From: Alistipes montrealensis
GTDB lineage: Bacteria; Bacteroidota; Bacteroidia; Bacteroidales; Rikenellaceae
NCBI RefSeq assembly: GCF_018362775.1
Contig: NZ_JAGYXY010000001.1
Location: 759,126-823,125 of the forward strand
Direction of reading: 5' to 3'
Length of the DNA stretch: 64,000 bases
Shown: positions 52,610 through 62,678 of the stretch, one piece after another
Layout of the letters: every line of letters begins with the position of its first letter
Position numbering within the stretch: the first letter of the stretch is position 1
Program-made: the position numbers and the translations under genes
Notes under the pieces: generated by a model
The model's database searches: none
What the model saw: the letters and a program-made list of their open reading frames with translations, nothing else
Told to the model about the DNA's origin: nothing

Positions 52610-55600
52610 ATGGCAATGAAACGAACCATGATAACAACGCTTCTGGCATCGGTCCTCCTCTTCGCGGGCGGATGCAGCGACAATTTCGACGACTCCGCCC
52701 TGTGGAAAGGCGTCGACGAGATCTACAACCAACTCACCGAGCTCGAAAAGCAGACCGACGAAATAAACCGGCAGATCCAACTGCTTTCGGCAGTCGTCAA
52801 CGGCGGGGTCGTCACCTCGATCACGCAGGACGCCGAAGGCAACAACGTCGTGCGGTTCAAGGGCCCGGACAACGTCGAGCACAGCGTCACCGTCGCGACG
52901 AAGGACGACGTGACGACCGCACCGATCCTCGGCACGAAGGAAGAAGGCGGCGTACTCTACTGGACGACCACCGCCGGCGGCAAGACCGACTTTCTGAAAG
53001 ATACCGACGGGGCGAAAATCCCCGTCGCCGGACGTACGCCCGAAGTGGCCGTCGACAAGGAGGGCTACTGGACCGTCAACGGCAAACGCCTGACCGACGC
53101 AGCGGGCAATCCGCTGAAGGCCGAAGGCAAGGAGACATCGCTCATCACGGGCGTCACGCGCGATGCTAACGGCAACGCAGTCTTCACGCTGGGCGACGGC
53201 ACGACGGTATCGGCCCCGGTTTTCGACGCCTTCAATATCGTTTTCAAGGTCGGCGACACCGTCCTCGGTGACGAATACGTGGTCGAGGACACCTCGCAGC
53301 CGCTCACGATCGGCTACGAACTTACGGGCGAGAAAGCCGGCGAGACCATCCTGAAGATCATGCGCGCCGAAAAGCTCACGGCCGTGGCCGACACCGCTGC
53401 CGGAACCATCGCCGTCACCTTCGGCAATGCGTTCGAGGAGGGCAGCTTCACCGTGATGCTCTGCGACACGGAGGAGAACGTCCTGATCCGCGTCGTGCGC
53501 CTCGCAGCCAAAAGCGCCAAACCCGAATACTACGGCATCAAGACCGCCGAAGACCTCCGCAAATTCGCCGAGGCCGTCAACTCCTCGCGCAGCTACGACC
53601 GTTACCGCGACGAAAGCGGCGACGTAGTGCTGCTGAACGATGTCGACATGGCCGGCACGACGGAGTGGACGCCGATCGGCACGGCCGAGAATCCCTTTAC
53701 GGGCATATTCAACGGCAAGAATTTCGCGATCAAAAACATAAGCTGGACGGCCGACGCCGCAAAATCGACCGCACACGGACTGTTCGGCGTGCTGGAAAAG
53801 GCGACCGTCAAAAACCTCACGGTAGGCAGTACGGGCGACAAGATAACGGTAACAGGAACCGCCGGGGCCGGGACGGCCATAGCGGGCGTGGCGGCATTCG
53901 CCACCGAATCGGTTATCGAAAGCGTAACCAACAACGTTTCGATCTCGTTCGAGGCCGAAGACCCTGCCGGAACGCTCGTCATGCTTGCAGGCATCGCCGG
54001 GCAAATGTCCGGGACGACCATCGGCGGTACGTCCGCCGCAGTGAAATGCGCCAACAACGGCGACATCACCACGGGTCCCATCGCCAACACCGGAAACGGC
54101 GGCACAGGCATGCAGGTGGGAGGCATCTGCGCCTACATCAAGTCTGCCGAGAACAACCTCATCGGCTACTGCACCAACAACGGACGCGTGAACGCGCCTT
54201 CGGGACGCGGGGGCGGCCTGGCGGGAACCTTCGAGAAGGGAACCATCGCCAACTCGCTGAACAACGGACTCATCGAAGACGACGCTGCCGGGCAGTACGC
54301 CGGACAGAAAAACCAATACGGCATCAAGCGCATGGGCGGCCTGGTCGGCGGTTCGACTTCGACTGGCTGCGTCATCGAGAACTGTAACAACCTCGGCAAC
54401 GTAATCACCCACCTGGGATGCCGCACAGGCGGTTTCTCGGGCCATAACCTCGGCACGATCCAGAACTGCAAGAACACCGGGGCCATCATCGGCAACGTGA
54501 CCGTCGACGGCGCGAACTACCACGGTCCCGGCTGGGCCTGCGGCTACAACCAGAGTGCTTCGCTCATCAAAGGGTGCATCGGAAACGGCTTCGTCGGCGA
54601 CTACGACACCTATAAGGACGCTCCGAAGACAGCTCCGGCGGCGATGCACGCCACAGCCGTCTGCCACAAGCAGTCGAACTACAACACCGAGGAAAATACC
54701 GTGGACTGGTCGCTTCCGGCCTACTACGACTGGGAACTCAAACAGACGATCCAGCTCCATCCTGGCGTGAAATACACCTACTACGAGTTCACCAACCTGC
54801 CGCGCAAGATGCACGTGCTGGAACTCGACCTGACGAACGACGCCGTGGAGATCGCAACCTCGATTTCCAACGACCTCGTGCCCAACCCCAACGGCAACAA
54901 CAACAGCAACAACGGCAAGAACATCCGCGAGACCCTCTCGGAGAACTGCACCCGCAAGCGCGCCGAAGGGCAGGAGATCATCGCCGGCATCAACACCGGG
55001 TTCTTCAATTCGCACGACGGATTCCCGCGCGGCCTGCACATCGAGGACGGCCGCCCCGATTTCGTGAATAACAAGACCGTGCGCACGTCGCTGACCAACC
55101 ACCAGAACTGCTTCACCTTCTTCAAAGACCGTACGGTAAGCTGCGGCAAGAAGGTCTTCACGGGCAAGATCGAGGTCGACGGTGTCGAGTACGAATACCA
55201 CTCGATCAACGACACGATCCTGCGCCGGGGCAACGTATCGCAGGAGGCCAACCTCTATACGGCGCGCTACAAGAAGACGCCGCACCCCGGTACTCCCTCG
55301 CTGACCAACACGCTGCTCAAAAAAGCGCTCTACGTCGTGGCGAAGAACACCTCGGGCAACCCCATGACGGTCAACGACGGCTGGTTCGAAGCCACCGTGA
55401 CCCAGATCGCCGACGGACGCACGACGGAACTCGCCGAAGCGCCCTACCTCACGACCCTCGACCAGTGGGCCGTGCAGCTCACGGGAGCCGCCGCCGAAGC
55501 CTTCGCCGGAAAACTCTCCGTAGGCTCGACGCTCCGCATCCGCGCCGACGTGGCGGTGGACGGCGTTTCGACCCCCATCCTCGCGCAGAATTCGACGATG

Positions 55601-55930
55601 TACCACCTCCTGGACAACGGCGTGGATAAAAACCTCGCCTCGTCGGTTTACGATCCGATGACCTACGTGGGCGTCGACCAGCCCGGAACGAAAGTCTACT
55701 TCTTCGTCATCGACGGCCGCCAGAGTTGGGTTTCGATGGGCGTGAAGTTCTACGAAATGGTCCGCATCGCCCAGAAGTTCGGCTGCTGGAACGTAACCCG
55801 TTTCGACGGCGGAGGTTCGACGACCATGTGGCTCTACACCGACGGCGAGGGCAAGGTGGTCAACAAACCTTCCGACTCGAAAGGCGAGCGCAGTTGCATG
55901 AACTACATGCACGTGCGGATCAAAAAGTAA
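52610..55930 (+). CDS. DUF4988-GLUG lipoprotein with C-terminal phosphodiester glycosidase (NAGPA) domain
   Basis: An 1106-residue lipoprotein (LLFAGGC, then SDNFDDSALW, an acidic surface tag). Domain order: a DUF4988 head (residues 25-190) with the heptad helix IYNQLTELEKQTDEINRQIQ and beta part EGYWTVNGKRL; a beta module; GLUG-type repeats (about 320-690: TEWTPIG, FTGIFNGKNFAIKNI, HGLFGVLEKATVKNL, RMGGLVGG); then an NAGPA domain (about 720-1106). The NAGPA part has INTGFFNSHDGFPRG (near 795), FFVIDGRQSWVSMG (near 1030) and RFDGGGSTTMWL (near 1065). In the human uncovering enzyme this domain removes GlcNAc from a GlcNAc-phosphate-mannose diester. Here it should cleave a sugar-phosphodiester at the cell surface. 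A start two codons later (52616) is equally good. Confidence 0.85.
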   Translation: MAMKRTMITTLLASVLLFAGGCSDNFDDSALWKGVDEIYNQLTELEKQTDEINRQIQLLSAVVNGGVVTSITQDAEGNNVVRFKGPDNVEHSVTVATKDDVTTAPILGTKEEGGVLYWTTTAGGKTDFLKDTDGAKIPVAGRTPEVAVDKEGYWTVNGKRLTDAAGNPLKAEGKETSLITGVTRDANGNAVFTLGDGTTVSAPVFDAFNIVFKVGDTVLGDEYVVEDTSQPLTIGYELTGEKAGETILKIMRAEKLTAVADTAAGTIAVTFGNAFEEGSFTVMLCDTEENVLIRVVRLAAKSAKPEYYGIKTAEDLRKFAEAVNSSRSYDRYRDESGDVVLLNDVDMAGTTEWTPIGTAENPFTGIFNGKNFAIKNISWTADAAKSTAHGLFGVLEKATVKNLTVGSTGDKITVTGTAGAGTAIAGVAAFATESVIESVTNNVSISFEAEDPAGTLVMLAGIAGQMSGTTIGGTSAAVKCANNGDITTGPIANTGNGGTGMQVGGICAYIKSAENNLIGYCTNNGRVNAPSGRGGGLAGTFEKGTIANSLNNGLIEDDAAGQYAGQKNQYGIKRMGGLVGGSTSTGCVIENCNNLGNVITHLGCRTGGFSGHNLGTIQNCKNTGAIIGNVTVDGANYHGPGWACGYNQSASLIKGCIGNGFVGDYDTYKDAPKTAPAAMHATAVCHKQSNYNTEENTVDWSLPAYYDWELKQTIQLHPGVKYTYYEFTNLPRKMHVLELDLTNDAVEIATSISNDLVPNPNGNNNSNNGKNIRETLSENCTRKRAEGQEIIAGINTGFFNSHDGFPRGLHIEDGRPDFVNNKTVRTSLTNHQNCFTFFKDRTVSCGKKVFTGKIEVDGVEYEYHSINDTILRRGNVSQEANLYTARYKKTPHPGTPSLTNTLLKKALYVVAKNTSGNPMTVNDGWFEATVTQIADGRTTELAEAPYLTTLDQWAVQLTGAAAEAFAGKLSVGSTLRIRADVAVDGVSTPILAQNSTMYHLLDNGVDKNLASSVYDPMTYVGVDQPGTKVYFFVIDGRQSWVSMGVKFYEMVRIAQKFGCWNVTRFDGGGSTTMWLYTDGEGKVVNKPSDSKGERSCMNYMHVRIKK

Positions 55931-55949
55931 CCCTTAAACAGAGAGAACA

Positions 55950-58406
55950 ATGAGAAATATCCTGAACATCATAGTGCTTATGGCCGGCTTCGTCCTCCTC
56001 TGGGGGTGCGACGAATACGACGACGGGCAACTGCGCAAGAACATCGACGCCATCGAGGGAGAACTCACGGCGGCCGAACAGCGCGTCGCGGAACTCAACG
56101 ACCAGATGAGCTCGCTCACAGCGCTCGTCAACAGCAGCTTCATCTCCTACCTCAAGCAGGACGACAAAGGCAACTACGTCGTTTGCTACCGCGACCACGG
56201 CGGCGAGACCAAGACCATTACCCTCGCCACGCAGGGCGACGTAGTGACCGCCCCGATCGTCGGGGCCGGGGAATTCACCGACGGGAAACTCTACTGGCGC
56301 ACGACCGCCGACAACGGCGAAACGTACCAGTGGCTGCTCGATGGGTCGGGCGAGATGATGCCCGTAGGCGGCGTACCTCCCACGATGGGCATCGACGCCG
56401 AAGGATTCTGGACGGTCAACGGCGAGCGTTTCGTCGGCAAAGACGGCAAACCCGTACTGGCCAACGACACGAGCAACACGCTGTTCCAGTCGGTCGAGAC
56501 CGACGAGGAGAGCGGCATGGTCCGTTTCACGCTCGCCGACGGCAGCACGTTCGAAATTCCGGTTTTCGAAGCGCTGAACATCAGCTTCGACGCCGCCCCC
56601 GTAACGGCCATCGCCGACCGGGCAACGCCGGCCTACATCAAATACGCCATAGCGGGCAGCGAAGCCGAGAACGCCCATATCGACTACTTCACGGCTTACA
56701 ACGTAACGGTGGAGATCGACAAATACACCCGTACGATCTCCGTCCGGCTGGACGAAGACGCCGAAGAGGGCAACACGGTGATCCTGGTTACGGCCGGGGG
56801 CAACACCGTACTTAAACCCCTCTTTTTCACCTATGGAACGGCCCAGATCGAGCCCCCGACGTGGGACCCGCAGTTCGGGACCGGAACGGAAGTCGCCCTC
56901 GAAGGCGAATTTACCGAATTCGATATCAAAGTGTCGGCCAACATCGAATACGACGTTGCAATCGCCGAGGAGTGCCAATCGTGGCTCAAACCCACCCCCA
57001 CGACGCGCGCCCCGATGATTACGACGACGCATTCGTTTGTTGCCGACTATTATGAAAACGACAGCGGCGCCGACCGCAAGGGTTCGATCACCTTCTCGAA
57101 CCGCCCCTACGGCGTAACCGTCACGCTCGCCGTGCGCCAGTCGCCCGTCATTCCCGACGTGCCGACCGACCCGGGTATCTCCACAGGCGCCGACCTGGTG
57201 GCCTTCGCCAAGGCGGTCAACGCAGGCGGCAGCACGAGCCGCTGGCAGAACGCCTCGGGCGAAGTGGTGCTGCTGAACGATGTCGACCTGACGGGACTCA
57301 CCGAGTGGACTCCGATCGGATCGGGCAAAGCCACCGGAACGCCCTCCTACAACACGCTGGTCAACCCCTTCACGGGTGTATTCAACGGCCAGGGCTTCAC
57401 GATCAAGGGTATCCAGTGGACCTTCGACGCCGAAGACGAAACGACCCACCTGCACGGCCTGTTCGGCGCGCTGAAGGGCGCCACGGTCAAGAACCTCAAA
57501 CTGGGCGCCGCAGGCGACCAGATCTCCGTCACGGGCGCAAGTTCCAACGTCGTGGCCGTGGGTGCGCTGGCAGGTTACGCCGAGGGTTCGACGATCTCGA
57601 ACGTCACCAACAACGTTTCGGTGATCCTCACGGGCGACAATCCCGATGCGACGCTGATGATGCTCGCCGGCATCGCCGCCTGTGCGAAGTCGACGACTAT
57701 CGGCGGTGAAACGAAGGACCTCGCCGTCGTCAACAACGGCGACGTGAAGACCGGCCGCATCTCCAACACGGCCAACGGCGGTACGGGCATGAACGTAGGC
57801 GGCATCTGCGCCTTCACGCTCGGCGGAGGCATCAAGCTCGACTACTGCACCAACAACGGCGCAGTGAGCGCCCCGACAGGACGCGGCGGCGGTCTGGTAG
57901 GCACACTGGGCGGCCCGACGAGCGAAGAGAACGGCACTGCGGTCAGCAACTCGACCAACAACGGCACGGTGCAGGACGACGCCGTGGGCCAGTATGGCGG
58001 CAGCCGGGATTACTACAACAACAAGCGCATGGGCGGCCTGGTGGGCGGTACGGTGACCAACAACAACATCCGCATCGAATACTGCACCAACAACGGCAAT
58101 GTCTTCTCGCAACTGGGATGCCGCACGGGCGGTTTCGTGGGCCACAACCAAGCCACGATCGTAGGCTGCGTGAACAAGGGAATCATCCTGGCCAACATCA
58201 CCCTCGACGCCGGCGCTCCGCAGCACGGTCCCGGCTGGGCCTGCGGTTACAGCGCCAAGGGACTCGTCACGCAGTGCGCCAAGGGCGGCCGCGTCGGCGA
58301 ATGGGACACCTGGAAGGACAACCCGAGCGGCGCTCCCGAAGCCACGAACGACAACGCCCTGTGTTACCGCAACAGCGAATATTTCGATCCGTCGCAGAAC
58401 TACTAA
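55950..58406 (+). CDS. DUF4988-BACON-GLUG lipoprotein without an enzyme domain
   Basis: An 818-residue lipoprotein (VLLWGC, then DEYDDGQLRKNID). It has a DUF4988 head with the coiled coil IDAIEGELTAAEQRVAELND and the EGFWTVNGERF strand; a BACON-like domain near residues 310-400 (EFDIKVSANIEYDVAI, KGSITFSNRPYGVTVTLAV); then GLUG repeats from about 410 to the end (TEWTPIG, FTGVFNGQGFTIKGIQW, HGLFGALKGATVKNL). The GLUG part is paralogous to that of the gene at 52610, including HGPGWACGY, but stops just where that protein's glycosidase would begin. It is therefore probably a binding or scaffold member of the surface assembly. It lies 19 bases after its neighbour. Confidence 0.82.
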   Translation: MRNILNIIVLMAGFVLLWGCDEYDDGQLRKNIDAIEGELTAAEQRVAELNDQMSSLTALVNSSFISYLKQDDKGNYVVCYRDHGGETKTITLATQGDVVTAPIVGAGEFTDGKLYWRTTADNGETYQWLLDGSGEMMPVGGVPPTMGIDAEGFWTVNGERFVGKDGKPVLANDTSNTLFQSVETDEESGMVRFTLADGSTFEIPVFEALNISFDAAPVTAIADRATPAYIKYAIAGSEAENAHIDYFTAYNVTVEIDKYTRTISVRLDEDAEEGNTVILVTAGGNTVLKPLFFTYGTAQIEPPTWDPQFGTGTEVALEGEFTEFDIKVSANIEYDVAIAEECQSWLKPTPTTRAPMITTTHSFVADYYENDSGADRKGSITFSNRPYGVTVTLAVRQSPVIPDVPTDPGISTGADLVAFAKAVNAGGSTSRWQNASGEVVLLNDVDLTGLTEWTPIGSGKATGTPSYNTLVNPFTGVFNGQGFTIKGIQWTFDAEDETTHLHGLFGALKGATVKNLKLGAAGDQISVTGASSNVVAVGALAGYAEGSTISNVTNNVSVILTGDNPDATLMMLAGIAACAKSTTIGGETKDLAVVNNGDVKTGRISNTANGGTGMNVGGICAFTLGGGIKLDYCTNNGAVSAPTGRGGGLVGTLGGPTSEENGTAVSNSTNNGTVQDDAVGQYGGSRDYYNNKRMGGLVGGTVTNNNIRIEYCTNNGNVFSQLGCRTGGFVGHNQATIVGCVNKGIILANITLDAGAPQHGPGWACGYSAKGLVTQCAKGGRVGEWDTWKDNPSGAPEATNDNALCYRNSEYFDPSQNY

Positions 58407-58424
58407 CGCTAAACAAAGACATCC

Positions 58425-61400
58425 ATGAAACGATTCCTATATTTCCTGCTCCTGACGGCGATCGCCTTCGCCGCAGGATGCAGCGACTACGACGATTCGC
58501 AGCTCAGCGGCCGTATCGACGGCTTCAAGGAGCGCATCGCGAAGCTCCAGGGCCGCATCGCCTCGCTCAACAGCCAACTGGCGGACCTGAGCGAACTGAC
58601 CTCCGGCAACGTCATCACTGCGATGGCACAGGATTCCGAAGGCAACTACGTCATTACCTACAAGGACAACAAGAACGAAGAGAAGAGCGTCGTGCTGGCC
58701 ACGACCGACCAAATGCTCAACGTTCCGCTGCTGGGCGTCGAACTCGACGCGGAGAGCGGCCTCTATTACTGGACCGTAACCGTCGACGGCGAGACCTCGC
58801 CGCTGTCCGGCAACGACGGGGAGCGGGTTCCCGTGAGCGGCCACACCCCCGTGGTGTCGGTCGACGCACAGGGCTTCTGGACGGTCAACGGCGAACGGCT
58901 GAACGACGCCTCGGGACGCCCGATCGAAGCCAACGACGGCGAAAGCTGCCTGTTCAAAAGCATCGAACGCGACGCCAACGGCAACCTGTCGCTGACGCTC
59001 GGCAACGGGGAAGTCGTAACGCTGCCCATCCAACAGGTGCTGAACCTCACGCTCTCGACGGCGATCAACACCACGGTGGTCGATATTTCAGCTCCGATGA
59101 CGGTCAAATATACGCTTCACGGCGAACACGCCACCGATGCGCTGGTCGGCATCGCGGCGGCCGAGGGTCTCGAAGCTGCGCTCGACAAGCAGGAACAGCA
59201 GATTGCAGTCACCTTCCCGGCGGGCTTCCGCGAGGGACACCTGATCGTGGTGGCCTACGACATGCTGGAGCACACGGTGCTGCGTCCGGTCTTCTTCACC
59301 AAGGCGACGAGCGACCGCATCGAAATCGGCACGGCCGCCGAACTGGTGCAGTTCGCCGCCGATGTCAACGCCGGCACGGGCGCACAACTGATGACCGCCG
59401 TGCTGACCGGCGACATCGACATGACGGGCATCGCGTCGTGGACGCCGATCGGCAACGGCACGTTCGCCGCCACGACCGCCGTATCCACGCCCTCCGGGGC
59501 CGTCTTCGAAGGCACGTTCGACGGACAGGGCCATGCGCTGCGCAACTTCAGGATGGCCGCAACGCTCACGGGCGACAACCAGACCTACGGCCTGTTCGGC
59601 GTACTGAAAGGCGCAACGGTCCGCAACCTCGTACTGGGCGCCGAAACAGGCGACACGGGGTCGTTCACGGTTTCGGGCAACGGCGTCACCTCGACAGGCG
59701 TCATCGCCGGGGCCAGCATCGAATCGACGATCGAAGACTGCAGCAGTTACCTTCCGATGGAGTGCCTGGGCAACGGAACTTCGGGCAAACTGATGACCAT
59801 GGGTCTCGTGGGCTTCGTCTACGGAGCGGGCACGAGCGAGGAGACCGTCACACAGCTCATCGGGCTGAAGAACTACGGCACGCTCAAGGCCGTGCCGGGA
59901 GCCGCCAACGCCAACGGGTTCACTTCGACGCAGGTGGGCTGTATCGCAGGACTTTCGAACACCTCGCGCACGTCGACCTTCCAAAACAAGATCACGCGCT
60001 GCGTGAACTACGGCGACATGGAGACCTCGACGGGCCGCGCCTCGGGCATCATCGCCGCGGCAAACACCTTTACGGTGGTTTCCGAATGCGACAACCACGG
60101 CGACATGCTTAATACCTATGCCGAATCGGGCGGCGGACGCCTGGGCAACATCACCTGCATCCTCGGCACGGCGTCGAAAGTCGACGGCTGTACGAACTAC
60201 GGCGATGTCGTGGCCACGAACGCCAAGACCCACGCCGGAGGACTGGTCTGCCTGCTCAACGCAGCCGACGTGGAGTTCAACGACAACGCCAACTACGGCC
60301 GGGTAATCACCGACCTTGCGACCTACCGCGGAACGCTGGTGGCCAACATCAACACGTTCGCCAAGATGGACAACAACACAGCAGGCGGCGGTGTAGGATC
60401 GTACAACGGCGGAAACTACGTGATGGCCGACATCGACGAGACGAACTTCATGGACTACATCGGCCTGATCAAGACCGGCAATGAATCGAAGGTGACCAAC
60501 ACCAAATACGGTGGCGACATCTCCTCGGCCAAGGGCATCCGCACGGCCGACGACCTTGTGGCATTCGCCGCGGCGGTCAATGCCGGGACCTCGATTGAAG
60601 AATGGCAGAACGAGGACGGCGAGGTGTGCCTGCTGACCAACATCGACATGGCGGCGGTCACGGAGTGGACCCCGATCGGCAAGGCGGCCTTCACGTGGGG
60701 CAGCAACAAGCTCGCCCTCACGGGAACGCCCTTCGCCGGGCACTTCAACGGACAGGGCTACCGCATCCGCAACCTGAAAATGGTAGCCGCAGGCAGCGAG
60801 GAAGGACAGGCATACGGATTCTTCGGGGCGCTGGCCCCGGGGGCCGTGGTCGAGAACTTTTCGTTCGACTCGGGGTGTTCGCTGACCGTAACGGCCTCGG
60901 CGCGCTGCGCGGCGGGCCTGGTGGCCGGTGTCGTTTACGATGCTACGGTGCGCGACATCACCGGCTCGGCCCCGATGCTCTTCCAGGGCGCCGCCGGAGC
61001 GAGCGTTCCGATGTACATGGGCCTCATAGGCTTCGCCTTCGCCGAAACGGCGGGCGTCGTGATCGACAGCGTGAACAACAACGGCGAAATCACGGCGGAG
61101 AACCGGACTCCGAACCTCGAGGCCGGCGGCAACGCCTGCCATGCCGCGGGCATCGTCGCCTTCGCCACCAACGAGGCGTCGTCGCAGCAGAAGGTCATCA
61201 TCTCCGACTGCATCAACTACGGCGCGATGACCTCGGCGCTGGCCCGGACTTCGGGCATCGTCGCTGCGGCCAACCGCTACACCCAACTGACCAACTGCGT
61301 CAACCACGGCGATCAACTGAACACCTTCCCCAAGCAGGGCGGAGGCCGCCAGGGTCAGATCACCTGCATCACGGGCACGGGATCGTCGATGATCGGCTGC

Positions 61401-62666
61401 ACGAACTACGGCGACCTCACCTCGACCACCGGAGGCCGCACGGCAGGCATCGTCTCGCTGTCGAACACCGCGACGTTCGAGAACTGCGCCAACTACGGCA
61501 CGATCCTCAGCGACGACGCCAACCGCGGCGTATTCTGGGCCTACAACAACGGCGCAGCAGCATGGACCAACTGCACCGCAGGCGGCAAGGTGGGCACATA
61601 CAACAACGGTACGCCCGTCTTCGATTCCTATTCCGAAGCCGACCAGGCCAACTACCTGGGCAAGCAGGGCGCGACCAAATCGACGCTGACGAACATCGTC
61701 TACCAACTCGGCAACTCGGGCGGCGGCGATCCGGGCGGCGAAGCCCAACTGCGCATCCTCTTCATCGGCAACAGTTTCACCAAGGACGCCGTGGAGCACC
61801 TGCCGGGCCTGCTGAAAGCCGCAGGCATCGACAAGGTGAAAATGACGCACATGTACTACGGGGGCCGCACAGTTCCCGAGTACAACAACGGATTCGCCAC
61901 CGTGAGCGACTACCGCTGCTATGAGTGCGCCCCGGGAGCCGCCGGATGGACCGAACTGATGAACAAGACGATCAAGGAGGTCGCCGCATCGGACGAGTGG
62001 GACATCGTGACCATCCAGGAGCACACGGGCAAGGTCAACGCCTGGTCGTGGACCCCGACCGAAAAGGAGGCTTTGCAGGGACTGATCAACAACGTGAAAT
62101 CGACGCAGACCGGAGCCATGCCCAAATTCTGCTACATCCTGTCGCAGGCCTACGGCGACCCCGCAATCGTCAGTTATTCACAGCAGACGGTGATCGTCAA
62201 CAATTTCGCCTCGTCGCAGGCCGACATGTACGCCGCAATCGTCGCACAGGGCAAAAAGGTGATGGCCGAAGTCACGTTCGACGATCTGATCGCCACCGGG
62301 ACCGTCCTGCAAAACCTGCGTTCGTCGAAGCTCCAGAACGCAATGGACATGACCCGCGACGGGTATCACATGGACTACGGCATCGCACGCTACGCCGCTT
62401 CGTGCGCCGTTTTCGAAAAACTGATCTCCCCGGCGTTCGACGGCGTGACGCTCGACGGCAACCCGTTCCGCTACACGATTTCGAACACCACTGCGGGCAG
62501 TTACTCGACACCCGTCACCGACGCCAACGCCCCGCTCGCCCTGCAAGCGGCGCGCTACGCCCTCGCAACGCCCTATGCCGTGACTGACATGTCGGACATC
62601 GACCAGGAGAAGCCCGACAACGGCATCGAGGACACGGAATTCGACGACGACAAGAATAAAGAATAA
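58425..62666 (+). CDS. DUF4988 lipoprotein with duplicated GLUG module and C-terminal DUF4886/SGNH hydrolase
   Basis: A 1413-residue lipoprotein (AFAAGC, then SDYDDSQLSGRID). The DUF4988 head (residues 20-200) has the coiled coil IDGFKERIAKLQGRIASLNS. Two diverged GLUG modules cover about 298-698 and 703-1097. The C-terminal domain, from residue 1108, is DUF4886/SGNH-like: block I LRILFIGNSFTKDAVEHL with the likely nucleophile Ser, then WDIVTIQEHTG, and the closing block RDGYHMDYGIARYAA with the Asp-x2-His pair near 1312. This suggests an esterase acting on acyl or similar ester groups of a glycan. The tail is acidic (DTEFDDDKNKE). It follows after 18 bases and precedes the next gene by 12. 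Confidence 0.82.
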   Translation: MKRFLYFLLLTAIAFAAGCSDYDDSQLSGRIDGFKERIAKLQGRIASLNSQLADLSELTSGNVITAMAQDSEGNYVITYKDNKNEEKSVVLATTDQMLNVPLLGVELDAESGLYYWTVTVDGETSPLSGNDGERVPVSGHTPVVSVDAQGFWTVNGERLNDASGRPIEANDGESCLFKSIERDANGNLSLTLGNGEVVTLPIQQVLNLTLSTAINTTVVDISAPMTVKYTLHGEHATDALVGIAAAEGLEAALDKQEQQIAVTFPAGFREGHLIVVAYDMLEHTVLRPVFFTKATSDRIEIGTAAELVQFAADVNAGTGAQLMTAVLTGDIDMTGIASWTPIGNGTFAATTAVSTPSGAVFEGTFDGQGHALRNFRMAATLTGDNQTYGLFGVLKGATVRNLVLGAETGDTGSFTVSGNGVTSTGVIAGASIESTIEDCSSYLPMECLGNGTSGKLMTMGLVGFVYGAGTSEETVTQLIGLKNYGTLKAVPGAANANGFTSTQVGCIAGLSNTSRTSTFQNKITRCVNYGDMETSTGRASGIIAAANTFTVVSECDNHGDMLNTYAESGGGRLGNITCILGTASKVDGCTNYGDVVATNAKTHAGGLVCLLNAADVEFNDNANYGRVITDLATYRGTLVANINTFAKMDNNTAGGGVGSYNGGNYVMADIDETNFMDYIGLIKTGNESKVTNTKYGGDISSAKGIRTADDLVAFAAAVNAGTSIEEWQNEDGEVCLLTNIDMAAVTEWTPIGKAAFTWGSNKLALTGTPFAGHFNGQGYRIRNLKMVAAGSEEGQAYGFFGALAPGAVVENFSFDSGCSLTVTASARCAAGLVAGVVYDATVRDITGSAPMLFQGAAGASVPMYMGLIGFAFAETAGVVIDSVNNNGEITAENRTPNLEAGGNACHAAGIVAFATNEASSQQKVIISDCINYGAMTSALARTSGIVAAANRYTQLTNCVNHGDQLNTFPKQGGGRQGQITCITGTGSSMIGCTNYGDLTSTTGGRTAGIVSLSNTATFENCANYGTILSDDANRGVFWAYNNGAAAWTNCTAGGKVGTYNNGTPVFDSYSEADQANYLGKQGATKSTLTNIVYQLGNSGGGDPGGEAQLRILFIGNSFTKDAVEHLPGLLKAAGIDKVKMTHMYYGGRTVPEYNNGFATVSDYRCYECAPGAAGWTELMNKTIKEVAASDEWDIVTIQEHTGKVNAWSWTPTEKEALQGLINNVKSTQTGAMPKFCYILSQAYGDPAIVSYSQQTVIVNNFASSQADMYAAIVAQGKKVMAEVTFDDLIATGTVLQNLRSSKLQNAMDMTRDGYHMDYGIARYAASCAVFEKLISPAFDGVTLDGNPFRYTISNTTAGSYSTPVTDANAPLALQAARYALATPYAVTDMSDIDQEKPDNGIEDTEFDDDKNKE
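59317..61715 (+). repeat. Tandem duplication of a roughly 1.2-kb GLUG module inside one gene
   Basis: Copy 1 (59317-60520) and copy 2 (60533-61715) run in the same order: AAELVQFAADVNAG / ADDLVAFAAAVNAG, WTPIGNGTF / WTPIGKAAF, TYGLFGVLKGATVRNL / AYGFFGALAPGAVVEN, CVNYGDMETSTGRASGIIA / CINYGAMTSALARTSGIVA, and GGGRLGNITCI / GGGRQGQITCI. The first GLUG block of the gene at 62679 is closest to copy 2. Confidence 0.85.
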
Positions 62667-62678
62667 ACCCCGACCGAA

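Noticed and set aside
52607-62024. Very long minus-strand open frames opposite the three DUF4988/GLUG genes
   Set aside because: Their translations are repetitive Val/Ala/Asp/Arg strings that mirror the codon bias of the real genes. No promoter or start context was seen.
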